Position numbers and translations under genes: made by a program. This document shows, piece after piece, positions 11,601-23,199 of a stretch of 64,000 bases of DNA (position 1 is its first letter; each line of letters begins with the position of its first letter). The stretch lies in the NCBI GenBank assembly GCA_009763385.1, contig CM019825.1, forward strand, positions 5,266,252 to 5,330,251, given 5' to 3'. Source of the DNA: Coix lacryma-jobi var. lacryma-jobi (lineage: Eukaryota; Streptophyta; Magnoliopsida; Poales; Poaceae). The notes under the pieces are model-generated. The model saw nothing but the letters and a program-made list of their open reading frames with translations. It was not told where the DNA came from and searched no databases.

Positions 11601-12303
11601 CCACCGGGGCCGGGACCACGGGCGCGCCGGCGGCATGAGGGACTTCATGAGCTTCATGGCCCCGGCCATGACGCCGGACGAGATCATCGAGGAGTCCAAG
11701 AACTTCTTCTTCGCCGGGCAGGAGACGCTCACCAGCCTCCTCACCTGGGCCACCGTCGCGCTCGCCATGCACCCGGAGTGGCAGGACCGCGCTCGCCGGG
11801 AGGTCCTCGACGTCTGCGGCGGCCGCCGGGGCGGCGTCCCCACCAAGGACCACCTCCCCAGGCTCAGGACGCTCGGGATGGTCGTCAACGAGACGCTCAG
11901 GCTCTACCCGCCGGCGGTGGCCATGATCCGGAAGGCGACGCGGGACGTCGAGCTCGGCGGCTGCGTCGTGCCGGCGGGCACGGAGGTCATGATGCCCATC
12001 ATGGCCGTGCACCACGACGCCGACGTGTGGGGCGCCGACGCCACGGAGTTCAACCCGGAACGCTTCGCCGACGACGGCGGCGACCCTCGCCGCCCGCGGC
12101 AGCAGATGGCGTTCATCCCGTTCGGCGGCGGCGCGCGGATGTGCATCGGCCAGCACCTGGCGCTCATAGAGGCCAAGATCGCGTTGGCCACGGTGCTGCA
12201 GCGCTGCCAGTTCCGGCTGTCGCCGGCGTACGTGCACGCGCCGAGGGTGCTCATGATACTCAACCCGCAGCACGGCGCGCCGGTCATCTTCCGGCCGTTG
12301 TGA
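8699..12303 (+). CDS. CYP734A: CYP734A-type cytochrome P450 (brassinosteroid catabolism), two exons
   Basis: Exons 8699-8999 and 11018-12303, joined in phase 1 (TAC G|GT...intron...GTGCAG|GT CCA), give 528 residues, the usual P450 length. Exon 1 holds an N-terminal membrane anchor rich in W/A/V and the clan-72 segment RGPGYRFFFGSS...HHWRKLYG. Exon 2 continues PMHLIWFG. Signature motifs are the I-helix FFFAGQET (330-337), the K-helix E392-TL-R395, FNPERF, and the haem loop FIPFGGGARMCIG (466-478) with ligand C476. Sequence and motif context match the CYP734A family (BAS1-like), which C-26-hydroxylates castasterone and brassinolide and so inactivates them at the ER. The exact subfamily number is not determined. 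The 2.0-kb intron is AT-rich. Codons are strongly GC-biased, as in many grass genes. Nothing suggests inactivation. Confidence 0.9.
9000..11017 (+). other. Intron 1 of the CYP734A-like gene
   Basis: Begins GTACGGTAGC and ends GCGCGTGCAG. It is AT-rich with simple-sequence stretches (ATATATAT near 9413-9440, the TGCATATGCATATGCA palindrome near 9838). No nested gene or element with clear ends was found in it. Confidence 0.8.
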
Positions 12304-12954
12304 CACGTCATTGCAGGCAGACAACTCGCAGCTCCGCTCAGAAATCCAAATCGATCGGATTCAATTCATTCCTTCCTTCCTTCCTGTAAATTATCATCCC
12401 CATTACCAATTGCAAATATATAAAGTATACCATACGTTACGTACGTGACAAGTATCAGATATAGAAAGAAGGATAGAAAAAAAAGTTCCTAGATGTTATT
12501 TTTCAACCGTATTCGTATATATACGCATTTGACCTTGAGAATTTGAACCGAATAGTGTTTGTCCTGTGCCCTGAATCTCACGCAAACATTGTCAAGAATT
12601 TGCAAACGTTACACACATCCGAACATACATGGCAAGTGAACACATTTTAAATGCAAAACACTCACCCAAATACCCAATCCTTAATGGCATCAACACCACA
12701 CCATAATGCAGATTATTCCTGCTGTGAATTCTGCTACCAGTGTATTGGTATCACGTCAACAAATTTCTGATGGGAATGCCAAGTGTTCTCGCGAAGAATG
12801 CAATTTGTGGCCAAACTTTTTCCATATATGAAAAACAAGCTCTATACAGTGCACCATATTACACAGAAAGGATGCCTTCAAAATGTTGAGGGGAGAAAGG
12901 GGTTGACTTTTCCTTAACATCAACATCAAGGATATGTTTGAATTTCCTGAGGGT
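12304..12954. other. Intergenic space between convergent P450 and MO25-like genes
   Basis: This interval holds the 3' UTRs of the two convergent genes. I see no further coding exon or transposon. Confidence 0.6.
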
Positions 12955-15900
12955 TTACACTGACAACCGCACAAGCTTCTCTATCTCTTTGATAATTAAA
13001 TCTCTCTCCTCATCAAGCTGTTCATCCTCACCTGCTAAATGGGACAAATTATTAGCGCTCCAAAGTGCATCTCTGGGAAATCTTAACATCGAGCATCACA
13101 ATTACTTGGTCACAGAATAGGGCAAGGGTTTAAGTTGGAAGTACGCAATACATTAGTACCTTTGCTTGTGGGGAGATTGTGGAGTAGCTTCAACAGTTCT
13201 CTGTGACTGTCAACCAAAACCTGAATAATCTCACGAGGCTTGTTTGGATTGGCAACAAATACCTGCATCCATGTAATGAAAATGAACCTCCAAAAAATGG
13301 TAACAGCTCCAACTTAAAATTTCAAAACCCAAGCAAGGCCTGATGAGTGTCAAGCCACCGAAAGGGTAAATGTATGAAACTTTCAAATGTGAGACTTGTT
13401 ACCTTAAAAATGTGGAAGGAACATATCCTGATATTTTTGCTTGAATCCTACAAAAGACACCAGTTAGTACTTAGTAGAGGCATTAAAAAAGGATGCGTAT
13501 AGGCATGAAAAGATGGCACTAGTTATGAAGATGGAAACAAACTATCTATGAATAATCTGTGTTGTTTTCATCACTTAGTTGTCATAAAGGGAGAAAATCT
13601 GCAGCACTGGCTTCTTGCAAGTGTATATTTGAACTTGTTTTGTATAGAAACTAAGAAAACTGCTTGAATACTCACTGTTGGACACAAGATGACTGGTATC
13701 CAAGCAGTTTATAAATAGCTCGGAGGAATAAAATGATAGTGTTCGACATGAATAATGGTGCTATATGCATTTTAGCTATAAACAGAAAGCCATCTAGATC
13801 TGGCTGGCTGGATCTCTGGTAGTTTTTTCCTCTGGAACACGCAGGAGAGCTGCGTATCAATATCAATATATTAAGAAGAAAGAAGGGTGACAATTGCAAG
13901 AGTGTAGTTCTGTACATATATCTTAGCCTCTCAGGATCACCTTTGCTTGGCAAGATATCCAAAAGCCAGTAAAAAAAAGCAGGATCTCTCACGTATTGTG
14001 CTAATAACAACCACCATTATTTTCGCTAGATAATGGCACTAGAATGTCGTAACCACTTGGGTGAAAAATCAAGAAACAGAGGAAGTGAGAATGGTGATCA
14101 ATATCATTGCTGATTCGTTTAAATATAAGCAGGGAACTTATAACTAATACTATAATACCTTCAGAAGACCCATCATAATGTTTAAGTAACGAACTTCCAA
14201 AATGTAACGCTTCATTATTTGAGCATTTGGGGCCTCCAACAGAAACTCTGAAAGAAACTGGCACGCAGCAAGTGATTTTAAGCATCATATTTTTGTACCC
14301 TACAAGAAATTGCAATTTAAATAGTCTAACCTTCACTGATTGTCTTCGTGTCACATAATTAGTTGAAGACAAAAGTTTTGTGTAGAGTCCAAAAAACTGC
14401 ACATGTTTACAATGGATCAGTGCTTCAAAACTTTAGCAATACAAAGGAACAATTATTCATTAAAAGCCTAACCAACATATGCAAAAGGTGGCATGCAGGA
14501 AGATACAAAATACAAGGAACAGGGTGGAGGAAAACTGTTGGTCCTCTTATTATTTGGAATGAACATTAAAATTATGGATTTCATTCATTCTACAGAAAGG
14601 TATCATTTGGCTGACCTGTTCATAATGTGAGCTCAGAAATTCAGAGACTTGATCTTCATGTTTGGTTAGCAAATCCTGCAAATATCTTGTCAACAGCAAA
14701 CATCAATCCTGAAAAAGCAAACATAAAGCCATATTTTTATTTAAAAAATCAATTGACAAGATTAGATTTACCTTGAAGGTGTTCAGAGCATCAGAAGCAA
14801 TATCGAAGTTTGGCAATTCAACATACTGGAAAAACAACTCGAAGCTACTTGACTCCAATATATATCTGAAAGAGCACTACAAAATCAAATGTATGAAAAA
14901 TTAATCATTTGCAAAATTGATTAAATCATCTATTTGTCTGTTTCTTTAGTTTTATTTCAAAATCTAACATCTGCATACTGCAGAGTACATTTGCATGTCT
15001 GCTTGCTTTGTGATTGTACTATGTAATATATCTGTCCATGCATGCAACTACAGAGGGCCAGAGGTTCTAAAAAACAGACATGTCAGGCGAAGGCATATAT
15101 GCTGGAAACTGTATGCTATTGCAGAGCCACTAAGAAAAGAAATATACTTGAACAAATATTTCCCAGCCTTACTTTGCAAGTGTAGGATATTTTATGCATT
15201 CTCGCAACATGTTCCCACAATTCAATGCAACTTCCAAGTTCTTGTAGCTGGTAGAAGTAGAACATAGTTAAATCACTCAGGCACAAGAGTATTACAATGG
15301 CATATACTGCAGGAGCAGTTCATAAACAAACACACAAAATAGGGCAAGTAGAAGTGGTAAAACTATCGCATATACTACAGGTGCATTTCATAAACAAACA
15401 CACAATAATACAACTATGCAAATATAAGTGGTAAAAATAAATAGCCAAAGGAAGCAATCAGTCATCTATATATTTCTGCAATTGCATTCTCAATTTCCCA
15501 CCAAGAAACGAATCAGCATGCTCCTATTGGTTGTGTTACAATTCATAACTTGAGAAATAGGCCTTACCAAACAACAAGGAAATCCAAAAGATCAAAATGA
15601 CTTTCAATATACTGGACGCAGCAATAGCCTTCATCAACTTTCTGTCTCAACAAAATACACCAGCAGTGGACAAGATCCTTTCTAGCCTGCAACATAGAAC
15701 CAATAATGCTAATAACACAGTGAAAAAGGGTTATCACGTTCAATTTGTGAATATAACATACCTCCCAACCCAAGGAAGGAAGATTCTGAACAAAGAGGGA
15801 AAGAACACCGTCCTTGCAAATCTCAAGGGCTATCTGCAGAACCTGCTCTTGATTTGGTTCTACTTCTCCATCACCAGCAAGTGTATGCCTCAACGTAAGT

Positions 15901-17014
15901 ATGTTTTTCTCAGCATCCTCAAGAGCCTGACAGGAGCATACACAAATTCATGTGCAACATGATTTTTGTACCAGTGTTCACTGTTCAGTGCACAAGAACT
16001 CTAAACGTATATGAGGGGCAACGGGCAATACATCAATCAGAGAACAACTAAAACTGTAAATTAAATAAGTAAACAGGTGCTCGCTTTAAAGCAGGGTCAA
16101 CATACATCTCTGTTTCTATGAGAACAGTGTTAAAAAGAACATGAGCAGAAGTGCAGTTTTATAGTTGATCTGGCTCTTGTAGCTGTTGTAAACAGATCCC
16201 AACTGCTAACTTATACATTTGATGAACAAGTAAGACAAAATGTCCTCTCACTGTCATGATTACTAACTTGGTAACTACACCAAACAAATGTGTGAAATCT
16301 ACACAATCAATGTGCACTTGTATACTCCTCGCAAAAAAAATAGGTAACGTTTGTATACCTATAGAACAAATCTCCATGACACAGCAGGTAGAAACAAACT
16401 TTCAGATCAGGTTAATTTTTTTGATTTAGTTCACCTCAACATAAATGCCTTTACCGCCACTAACATGGAGGCAAAAATGTGCAATCCAGTGACAATTGCA
16501 ACCTCACAGTCACAGGCCCCATTACGATCCACTAGTCAGTGGTTTTCTTAAGCTTTGAGCGACAGGCTAAAGAGACAGACGAACCACCCAAAACCACTCT
16601 TTCAATTGCCCGGCCAATACCAGCACAGTCTATACTTCTAGTTGGCAAAGCATCATTCGTCAACTACCAGAGAAGTGGAGTACTGTCAGTCTGTCACCAA
16701 CATCAGGGAGTCCACAAAACAAAACAAAAAACGCGATGGATCCAGGGGACTCCACAAACAAAGCAACTCAACCTCGTTGACAGCACCCAAGATGACCCGG
16801 TTGGGGGGTGGACGAGACGCTTGCGGCGAGCCTGCACGCGCGGATCGGGCGGGCCACGTAGCGGATGGGAATGCGGGAGCCAGATGCTGGAGAGCCGCGG
16901 ATATACCTTGGCGCCGGTCTTGGTGTCCAGGGCGATGAGGGAATCCTTGATGGAGCACGCGATCTCCTGCGGCGACGGGCGCTGCCGCGTCGCGGCCCGG
17001 AAGAAGAAGGACAT
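12955..17014 (-). CDS. MO25: MO25 / CAB39-like scaffold protein, 11 exons
   Basis: Eleven exons on the minus strand, all with GT-AG borders and matching phases: 16907-17014, 15762-15926, 15568-15686, 15173-15247, 14772-14865, 14616-14675, 14331-14396, 14159-14257, 13403-13447, 13160-13262 and 12955-13031 (stop TAA 12955-12957). Together they code for 336 residues, the family's usual length. The protein starts MSFFFRAATRQRPSPQE and contains family landmarks such as GEVEPNQEQVLQIALEIC, LVHCWCILLRQKV, TNYVTRRQSVK, FLLEAPNAQIMKRYI and NPNKPREIIQVLVD. MO25 proteins are helical-repeat scaffolds that bind and activate Ste20-type kinases (STRAD/LKB1 and GCKIII kinases in animals; SIK1-like kinases in plants). 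All exons are short, so the gene is easily missed by ORF scanning. No disabling change was found. The call rests on the spliced reading I made by hand. Confidence 0.9.
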
Positions 17015-17930
17015 CTCGCCGCTGGCCGGCGGAAATCCAGATGGAATCGTGGGGCGAAGCTCTCTCAGTCCGTCAGTCTCGTCGTCGGCTCGTAGCCTGA
17101 CGAAGACGACTTCGGGTGCCCGTCGTGGACCCGTAAACTGCCGCGGTGTGTGTGTGTTTTTCACTGCTGTTGAAAGAGTAAGCTAAACTAGAGACACCTT
17201 ATTTTTTTCGTATAAAAAGAAAATTGAGTGAAATGCACTCCGGTTGTTTTTTGTCCATATAATCTAAAAATGCCAAGTGATTCACTCCGGTACTTAAAAT
17301 TTCTAATCAATTATAAATAAATAAACAAAGTGACTTATTTAGATTCTGACATGGATTGAATCACTTGGGACCTAAATAATATAAGCAGTACATTTTATAC
17401 TTAGTTCGTTTTTTTAAAAAAAACATGATATATATCAATGCTCCATGTATCCTAAAATACAAGGTATGCAAGTAATTTTATAATGAAATAATAAGTCTAG
17501 CAAAAGACTAATCTACCCCTCACTAGTTAGTTAGTTCGATTGTTAACTTGCTTGATTTTCTAGTAAGCTATAATTTAAAAATGCATGTAATTGTTTCGGG
17601 CTACAGTTACATGTGTCAATTTTAGTAAGATGATGTTTATAAGGCATGCATGAATATGTGCATCGATGGGGTTTAAAAGACATGTGCACGTATGGATGGG
17701 GTTAAGCAATACAAAATACCTTATAATACATGATAATTTCATAACTAAAAGTTCGATTGGCCAAAAGCTTAAAAATCGAATGCATGTGTATTTGAGAACA
17801 ACTCTTATTTGTGACATGGAGAGGTGGGGGTGGGGGTGGGTGGTTGGGGGGGGGGACAATTTGAGATGTGATCTCGCTGTTACATACTGTGCTGATGTCC
17901 GTGCTAATTTGCACAGTGCATACGTACATA
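17015..17930. other. Upstream region of the MO25-like gene
   Basis: Contains the leader and presumed promoter of the minus-strand MO25-like gene, then AT-rich sequence. A G-rich tract (17825-17856) is the only striking element. No coding exon was recognised. Confidence 0.6.
17825..17856 (+). repeat. G-rich tract, possible G-quadruplex
   Basis: Runs of 5, 5, 3 and 10 guanines are separated by one to five bases, which fits a four-tract quadruplex pattern on the plus strand. Function is unknown. Confidence 0.6.
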
Positions 17931-19306
17931 CTCCCTCTGTATCGAAAATATAAGTTATTTTGGACAAGGTTTGAATCAAACATTAGGAATATAAATATAT
18001 CATGAATAACTTTTAAATTTTTGAGTTTAGATATGTAAAAAACTATATAAATAAATTTGTCTTGAAAAGATCTTTTATAAAAATATACATATACCACTTT
18101 ACAACAAATATTTTTAAATAAACAAGTGGTCAAAGTTATGCTTTTAGAGACGTGTCGCTGTCCTAAACGACTTCTGTCGGGGGAACACCAAAAGGGTACC
18201 CTCAATCAACGCAAAACCAAAAGGTCAAACCTAGAACACCAATTAATAGCAAAACCTAGCAAGTATAACCTTCTAAAAAACCAACTCCTCGAGCCCCGGT
18301 ACATAGGCCTCGAGCCCTCCGCAGCCATACATCGTTCCTCGAGACCCCACGCGGGGACCTCGAGCCTCTCTGGCGCGGCAGCCTATCCCTCGAGACGCTC
18401 CACGCCACCCTTGAGCGGCACGAGCACCGGATACCAACCCCATACTGCGTATTTAATGCGTTCACCTACTCCGGTCACGTCTTCTGGCGCACGGCGACAT
18501 GCGCCACAGTAAACCGGAGCCACAGTCAAATCTCGCTTTCACCTCAAGCATGGGCAAAAAGGCGCAAGTACAGCACTGTTGGGCCGTGTCCTGCACCGTA
18601 GCACACTCGAGCCTCATCCCGAGGCCTGGGATCCCGCTGTACGCCCGGGCGTTCCGGGACTTGCCCGTACCTGCGGGGGCTCGAGCCCTCCGTAGGCGCC
18701 ACCTCGAGGCCGGCTCCGCGCCCCTCGAGCCCTAACTGCTTTCACGCTATTGGAGGGCAGGTACCCCAAGACCCGGAGAGACCCCGTCGTGTCCTGTACG
18801 TACCGGGATGGGTGCTGTACGACTTCCACATCGCCACGCCTCCACGTCCGCGCCCGGGATGGAGGCCACGTATCGAGGACGCCTCAACAGCAACACCCAC
18901 GTTGGCTACAATGACTCCGACGAGACAGAGTTTCTACCCTTCGCCATACCGAACGCTGTACATGTCAATCCTATGTAAACCCTGACCTCCTCTTGTTCTA
19001 TAGAAAGGGACGTCAGGGCCCTTCGCGCGCAAAAAAAGAGAGACACGAGTCCACACACAAAAACACGAGTCCGGACTCCGGTCCACGCTCATTGAGCTTG
19101 TATTGCCCCTGTACAAGCACTTAGGTGCAAGTAATACGAGAACCTCCTCCCCCGTTGGATGTAGGGCCTTCTTTGCCCGAACCAGGATAAATTCTTGTGT
19201 CATCTTGCATCACCATCCAGGAAGAGAACACGCGATCATATTACTAGTTGGTGTCGTACCCCCGGAGTCGAAACACCGACAACTTCTATTTCCGATACGG
19301 TGGCAA
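17931..19306 (-). mobile_element. Stowaway MITE, copy 3, split by a solo LTR
   Basis: The left part 17931-18174 and the right part 19287-19306 form one Stowaway element of the same family as copies 1 and 2, in reverse orientation (GACACGTCTC..CTAAACGAC lies near its right end). It starts CTCCCTCTGTATCG after TA (17929-17930), and a worn right terminus CCGATACGGTGGCAA precedes TA (19307-19308). Removing the inserted LTR and one copy of its 5-bp TSD leaves about 264 bp, the size expected for the family. Confidence 0.85.
18175..19281. mobile_element. Solo LTR, family A, with TSD ACTTC
   Basis: A 1107-bp unit with ends TGTCGGGGGAACACC and GAAACACCGACA is flanked by the perfect 5-bp repeat ACTTC (18170-18174 and 19282-19286). 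TG...CA ends, a 5-bp TSD and no internal coding sequence identify a solo LTR left by recombination between the two LTRs of one element. It is homologous to 3593-4839 in opposite orientation. The interior is rich in CTCGAG-containing GC stretches. The superfamily cannot be told from an LTR alone. Confidence 0.88.
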
Positions 19307-20099
19307 TATGATGACTTTTTTTTACCATTGAACTAGTCCCAAAAGTTTGATTTTAGCCATAGAAATAAAAGACCGAAAAATACTTTTGATCATCAAACTG
19401 TGAAAACAATTATCCCTTTAATTAGCTGGTTTTGCCTATCTATATATGTTATATACACAATAAAAAAGTTTAATATCTAAAAACCACAACTAAATCATTA
19501 ATCTGAAAAAATCAGAATTCTCGAACACGAAAAAAACAGAATTACTTCCAAAATTCTTCTAAAAATATGATATATATGTATTGGTGTTTGTTTTACTATC
19601 ATGGTCATGAGCATTTGTTTGCATCACTCTAAACAGAGAAACAATACATAGATTGCATTTTTGGGGTAACATCAAAACCGGTTTCATAGTTTTTGTATTT
19701 TAAAATGAATTAGGTGTGAATTTTGGAGCTTAAACAATATTTTTATTGTTTTTGGAAAAGATACATAGAGGTAAAATTAATTAATTGAATCTCTGAGTTC
19801 TAGCTAAGACCGGCCACAACGTGGTGCGCTTCCGATACCAGAATAAAAAGAGAGAGTGCCAGGCATCGAATAGTAACACTGTGAGTACCGATGCTTGCTT
19901 CAAAATTATATGAGTCGAGTCATGTAGGTTCACCAGTGCTTGAAAGATTAAAAAAATATATCTCAAGCACAAGCAAACATAGAAAAGTAAGATGTTGGTA
20001 CTGTGACCGGGGTCCACACACATGCAAGCATCGTTGCCAACATTGTGAGCCTTGAAAAGTTCAGGTATCAGTGCCCGATGGCAGGTATAATTTTTTTTC
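19307..20099. other. AT-rich intergenic segment
   Basis: No gene or element with readable ends was recognised here. It ends in an eight-T run that forms part of the TSD of the next element. Confidence 0.55.
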
Positions 20100-21291
20100 G
20101 AGTAAAATACACTGGCGGTCCTTAAAGTTGTCAGCAGGTGTCATATAGGTCCCAAACTTTTAAAAACGCATTTCTAGGTCTCTAAAGTTGTCGACAGGTG
20201 TCGTATAGGTCCCAAAGTCCTAAAAACACATTTCTAGGTCCATGAAATTAGTTCGGGTGTCATCTAGGTCCTAATGGGTGCTTAACCGATCCATTAGCTA
20301 ACATGGCAGGCTAACTCAGTGCTTATATAGACCTGACAGGTGAGACCTACACATCAGCGGTACACTTAGTTATTTTTTTTAAAAATCATATCTTTTGCAT
20401 ATGATCTCGGATGAAGATAAATTATATATGAAAATTGTAGCCCTCGATGAGATCTACAACTTCTTATTTTTAATATTTTTTATTTAAGATTGTTAAGATG
20501 GTTAAAAGAGTAATATAAAGTTTCACCAATATATTATTCGCGTACTAGAGTTTGTCATATAAAAAAACTCATATCTCTCGTGTATGACAACAGATAAAAT
20601 ACTTTATATGAATATTGTAGGTCTCAATAAAATATGCAAATTCATAATTTTGAATTTTGTTATTCGAGGTCGTTAAAATTGTAAAAGAAATAAAATAAAA
20701 TTTCAGCAGCATATTAATCGCGTACTAGAGCCTGTCATCCTAAAGGAACCATGTTCTCAAATACAGTGACAAATAAAGATAGTTTATATATGCAAATTAT
20801 AGTCACTGATGGGACCTATAAATTTATTATTTTGACAAACTCGAATACACGAATAATAAGCTATTAAAACTTTATATGATTATTTTTGCCATCTTAATAA
20901 TCTTAAATGAGAAATATTAAAACTAAAAAGTTATAGATCTCATCGAGGGCTATAATTTTCATATATAATTTATCTTCATCCGAGATCATATGCAAAAGAT
21001 ATGTTTTTTTTAAAAAAATAACTAAGTGTACTGCTGATGTGTAAGTCTCACCTGTCAGGTCTATATAAACACTGAGTCAGTCTGACACATCAACTAACGG
21101 GTCGGTTAAGCGCCCATTGAGACCTAGGTGACACCTGAACTAATTTCAGGGACCTAGAAATACGTTTTTAGGACTTTGGGACCTATACGACACCTGCCGA
21201 CAACTTTAGGGACCCAGAAATATGTTTTTATAAGTTTGGGACCTATATGACACCTGCTGACAACTTTAAGGACCACCAGTGCATTTTACTC
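20100..21291. mobile_element. Non-autonomous Mutator-like element with long inverted repeats
   Basis: A 1192-bp foldback element begins GAGTAAAATACACTGGCGGTCC and ends with the reverse complement of GAGTAAAATGCACTGGTGGTCC. It is flanked by the 9-bp repeat TTTTTTTTC (20091-20099 and 21292-21300), the TSD length of Mutator-like elements. The inverted arms remain recognisable for roughly 500 bp each. The first part of each arm consists of 60-bp direct units (left arm units start near 20117, 20177 and 20237). No transposase or captured gene is visible. The low complexity of the TSD leaves a little doubt about the exact ends. Confidence 0.78.
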
Positions 21292-21300
21292 TTTTTTTTC

Positions 21301-21759
21301 AGCATCGCCAATAATTCTTGATTAACACCCGTCGCAAATAAGTTTAACAGGAAGAACCGCTGGTTCCCCTCAAGCACTGTAATTATTTTAGTACTTATAA
21401 TTACGGATAATTTAGTACTTTTATTTTCATACATATTCTCTCAGCTCCCTGAGCCAATTCGCAAGCCGTGGAACCCGCTGTCAGTAAGCCCCAAGCTGCC
21501 GCCGTCCCCCTGCTTGTCGCCGACTGCCGAGCAGAGGCAAGCGGCGAGCTCCTCCTTCTCCGTCTGTGACCTCCCTCACCACCGTGTCTCTCCTTAAGTG
21601 CAGCAGAATTATCTGTTGCATGCACTTGGTGTGTTACATTTAGTACGACGGCCAAAATATCAGCACCGTAGGTAAGCACAATATCTACCATGGCAGGATT
21701 CCCAAATATCTGCTATTAACATGAACCCATCACTTCTGAAACAAGAAGTAAAGTGCATC
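21301..21759. other. Intergenic segment
   Basis: I found no coding exon with homology that I recognise, and no element ends. Confidence 0.5.
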
Positions 21760-22090
21760 ACTGCTTAAGCATCACCCAATTTAGAGAGGAAGGAGCACTG
21801 TAGTTCAATGCGCCAGAGGAGGTCGTGATGGTGACGAGGGAGAGGACTGGAGACGTGGCCATTGCCATTGCTGGGGTGTGCAAGAGCGAAGCGGTGACAG
21901 CGAGATGGCTGGATGCAGGCCGGCCGGCATTGCTGCAGAGCACTGCCGCGACGGCACTGCTGCGGGGGCCGTGCCACAACGATCATGTTGGCCCAATAGC
22001 CGTCCCAACTGCGCATAGCACGGCGGCACGACGCACGCTGCAGCCACACCACGTTGCTGCCAATGTCCAGCACTAGCAGCACGGGCGTCG
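21760..22090 (-). pseudogene. Decayed aspartyl protease (nepenthesin-like) fragment
   Basis: Read on the minus strand, one frame gives VLDIGSNVVWLQ, close to the active-site segment LDTGSDVVWLQ of plant A1 proteases but with the Thr after the catalytic Asp replaced by Ile. Directly afterwards a different frame gives CVVPPCYAQLGR, matching the family's CAPCRRCYAQSGR segment, so there is a frameshift. Downstream sequence is scrambled and no second active site follows. It looks like a gene relic of about 330 bp. The family call is moderate because only about 25 residues are recognisable. Confidence 0.45.
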
Positions 22091-23199
22091 GCCGCGGAGC
22101 TGGGGCCGAATAGTCGGATAATATACTGAGATGAGGAAGAGTTTTTGTAGTCAGAGAATCAGAGAAACAGCTTCTGCAATGTCAAATATTGTTATACCCT
22201 TCAAGATTGAATAGAAATCAGTTCCGGGTCTACATATTTTTTGGTTCCGGCCCACAACTTAAGTTCCTTTCATCTAGTTCCTCCTATTTTTAAACCATCA
22301 GATCTAATGAAATGGATGGTTCTCATTATTTCCAAGCACTGTAAAATTTCACAACAAATATATATGGCCCCCGCACGGTGCAACATACAGGCATATTACT
22401 TTCTGAAAACAATCAAAACCGTCACCATAGGCGTGAGCAGAAATTTGTGACACCAGTGCAACAACCACACACAAAGCATTATATCTAGCGGTAATTTTTT
22501 TTTTCGACTTCCTATGAAAAATGAATGAAGGGGCAACATGGCTCTTCTTGATTTTCCCTGTGTGTGTGTTCAGTAGTACTGTACAATACATGGTTTTGTT
22601 TTGTGTGTATCCCCTTCCACTGCACCACCCCTAATCGTTCTTCTTTACAAATCGCGACACATCACCAGCTCGCCTGAGGACCCCCGGCCCGGGCCCCGGC
22701 CCACGATGATGACCTACACAAACACGAGCGACGTACGAAGGATCGATCGAGGAACCCAGTCAAAAAACGAGATCGATCGAGGTCTCGATCGAGACATGAA
22801 CGACGACGGACGGCCATTATTCTCTCCGCCGCCTCCGGCCGGCGGCCGCGCCCTACACGTACGATCGAGTACGATTATTTATCATTCACGCATGCATCGA
22901 ATCGACCTTCCTCCAAACTCACCCTCTCTTCCATCTCCTCTGATCAGTAATATACAATCCTTCGTCGTCGTCATTGAGCTCTCATGCATCTTGATCGATC
23001 GATGATGACCTCTTGGATCGCCGGCCTCCCTCCCTCCTCGCCGTCGGCCGCCGTACGTCGTCCGCGCCCCCGCCGGGTCGATCGTACATACGTTGACCCA
23101 TGGCCGGCCATGAAGCTTAATTAGCTAGCATTCCGGTACGGTACGGTATAGCAGCTTAATTAGCATGGACGACGACGGATATGACTCCCGCGCGCTCGC
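22091..23199. other. Intergenic segment downstream of the GATL-like gene
   Basis: Holds the presumed 3' UTR of the minus-strand GATL-like gene and repeated GATCGATCGAG motifs (about 22740-22795). No coding exon was recognised. Confidence 0.55.

Noticed and set aside
11104..12324. Long open frame (406 codons) on the minus strand across the P450 exon
   Set aside because: It is a by-product of the GC-rich third codon positions of the P450 coding strand; the protein is a low-complexity R/A/V mix with no domain.
11004..12389. 461-codon plus-strand frame overlapping P450 exon 2
   Set aside because: A shifted frame of the P450 exon giving an R/A/P/G-rich string; the P450 frame carries all family motifs.
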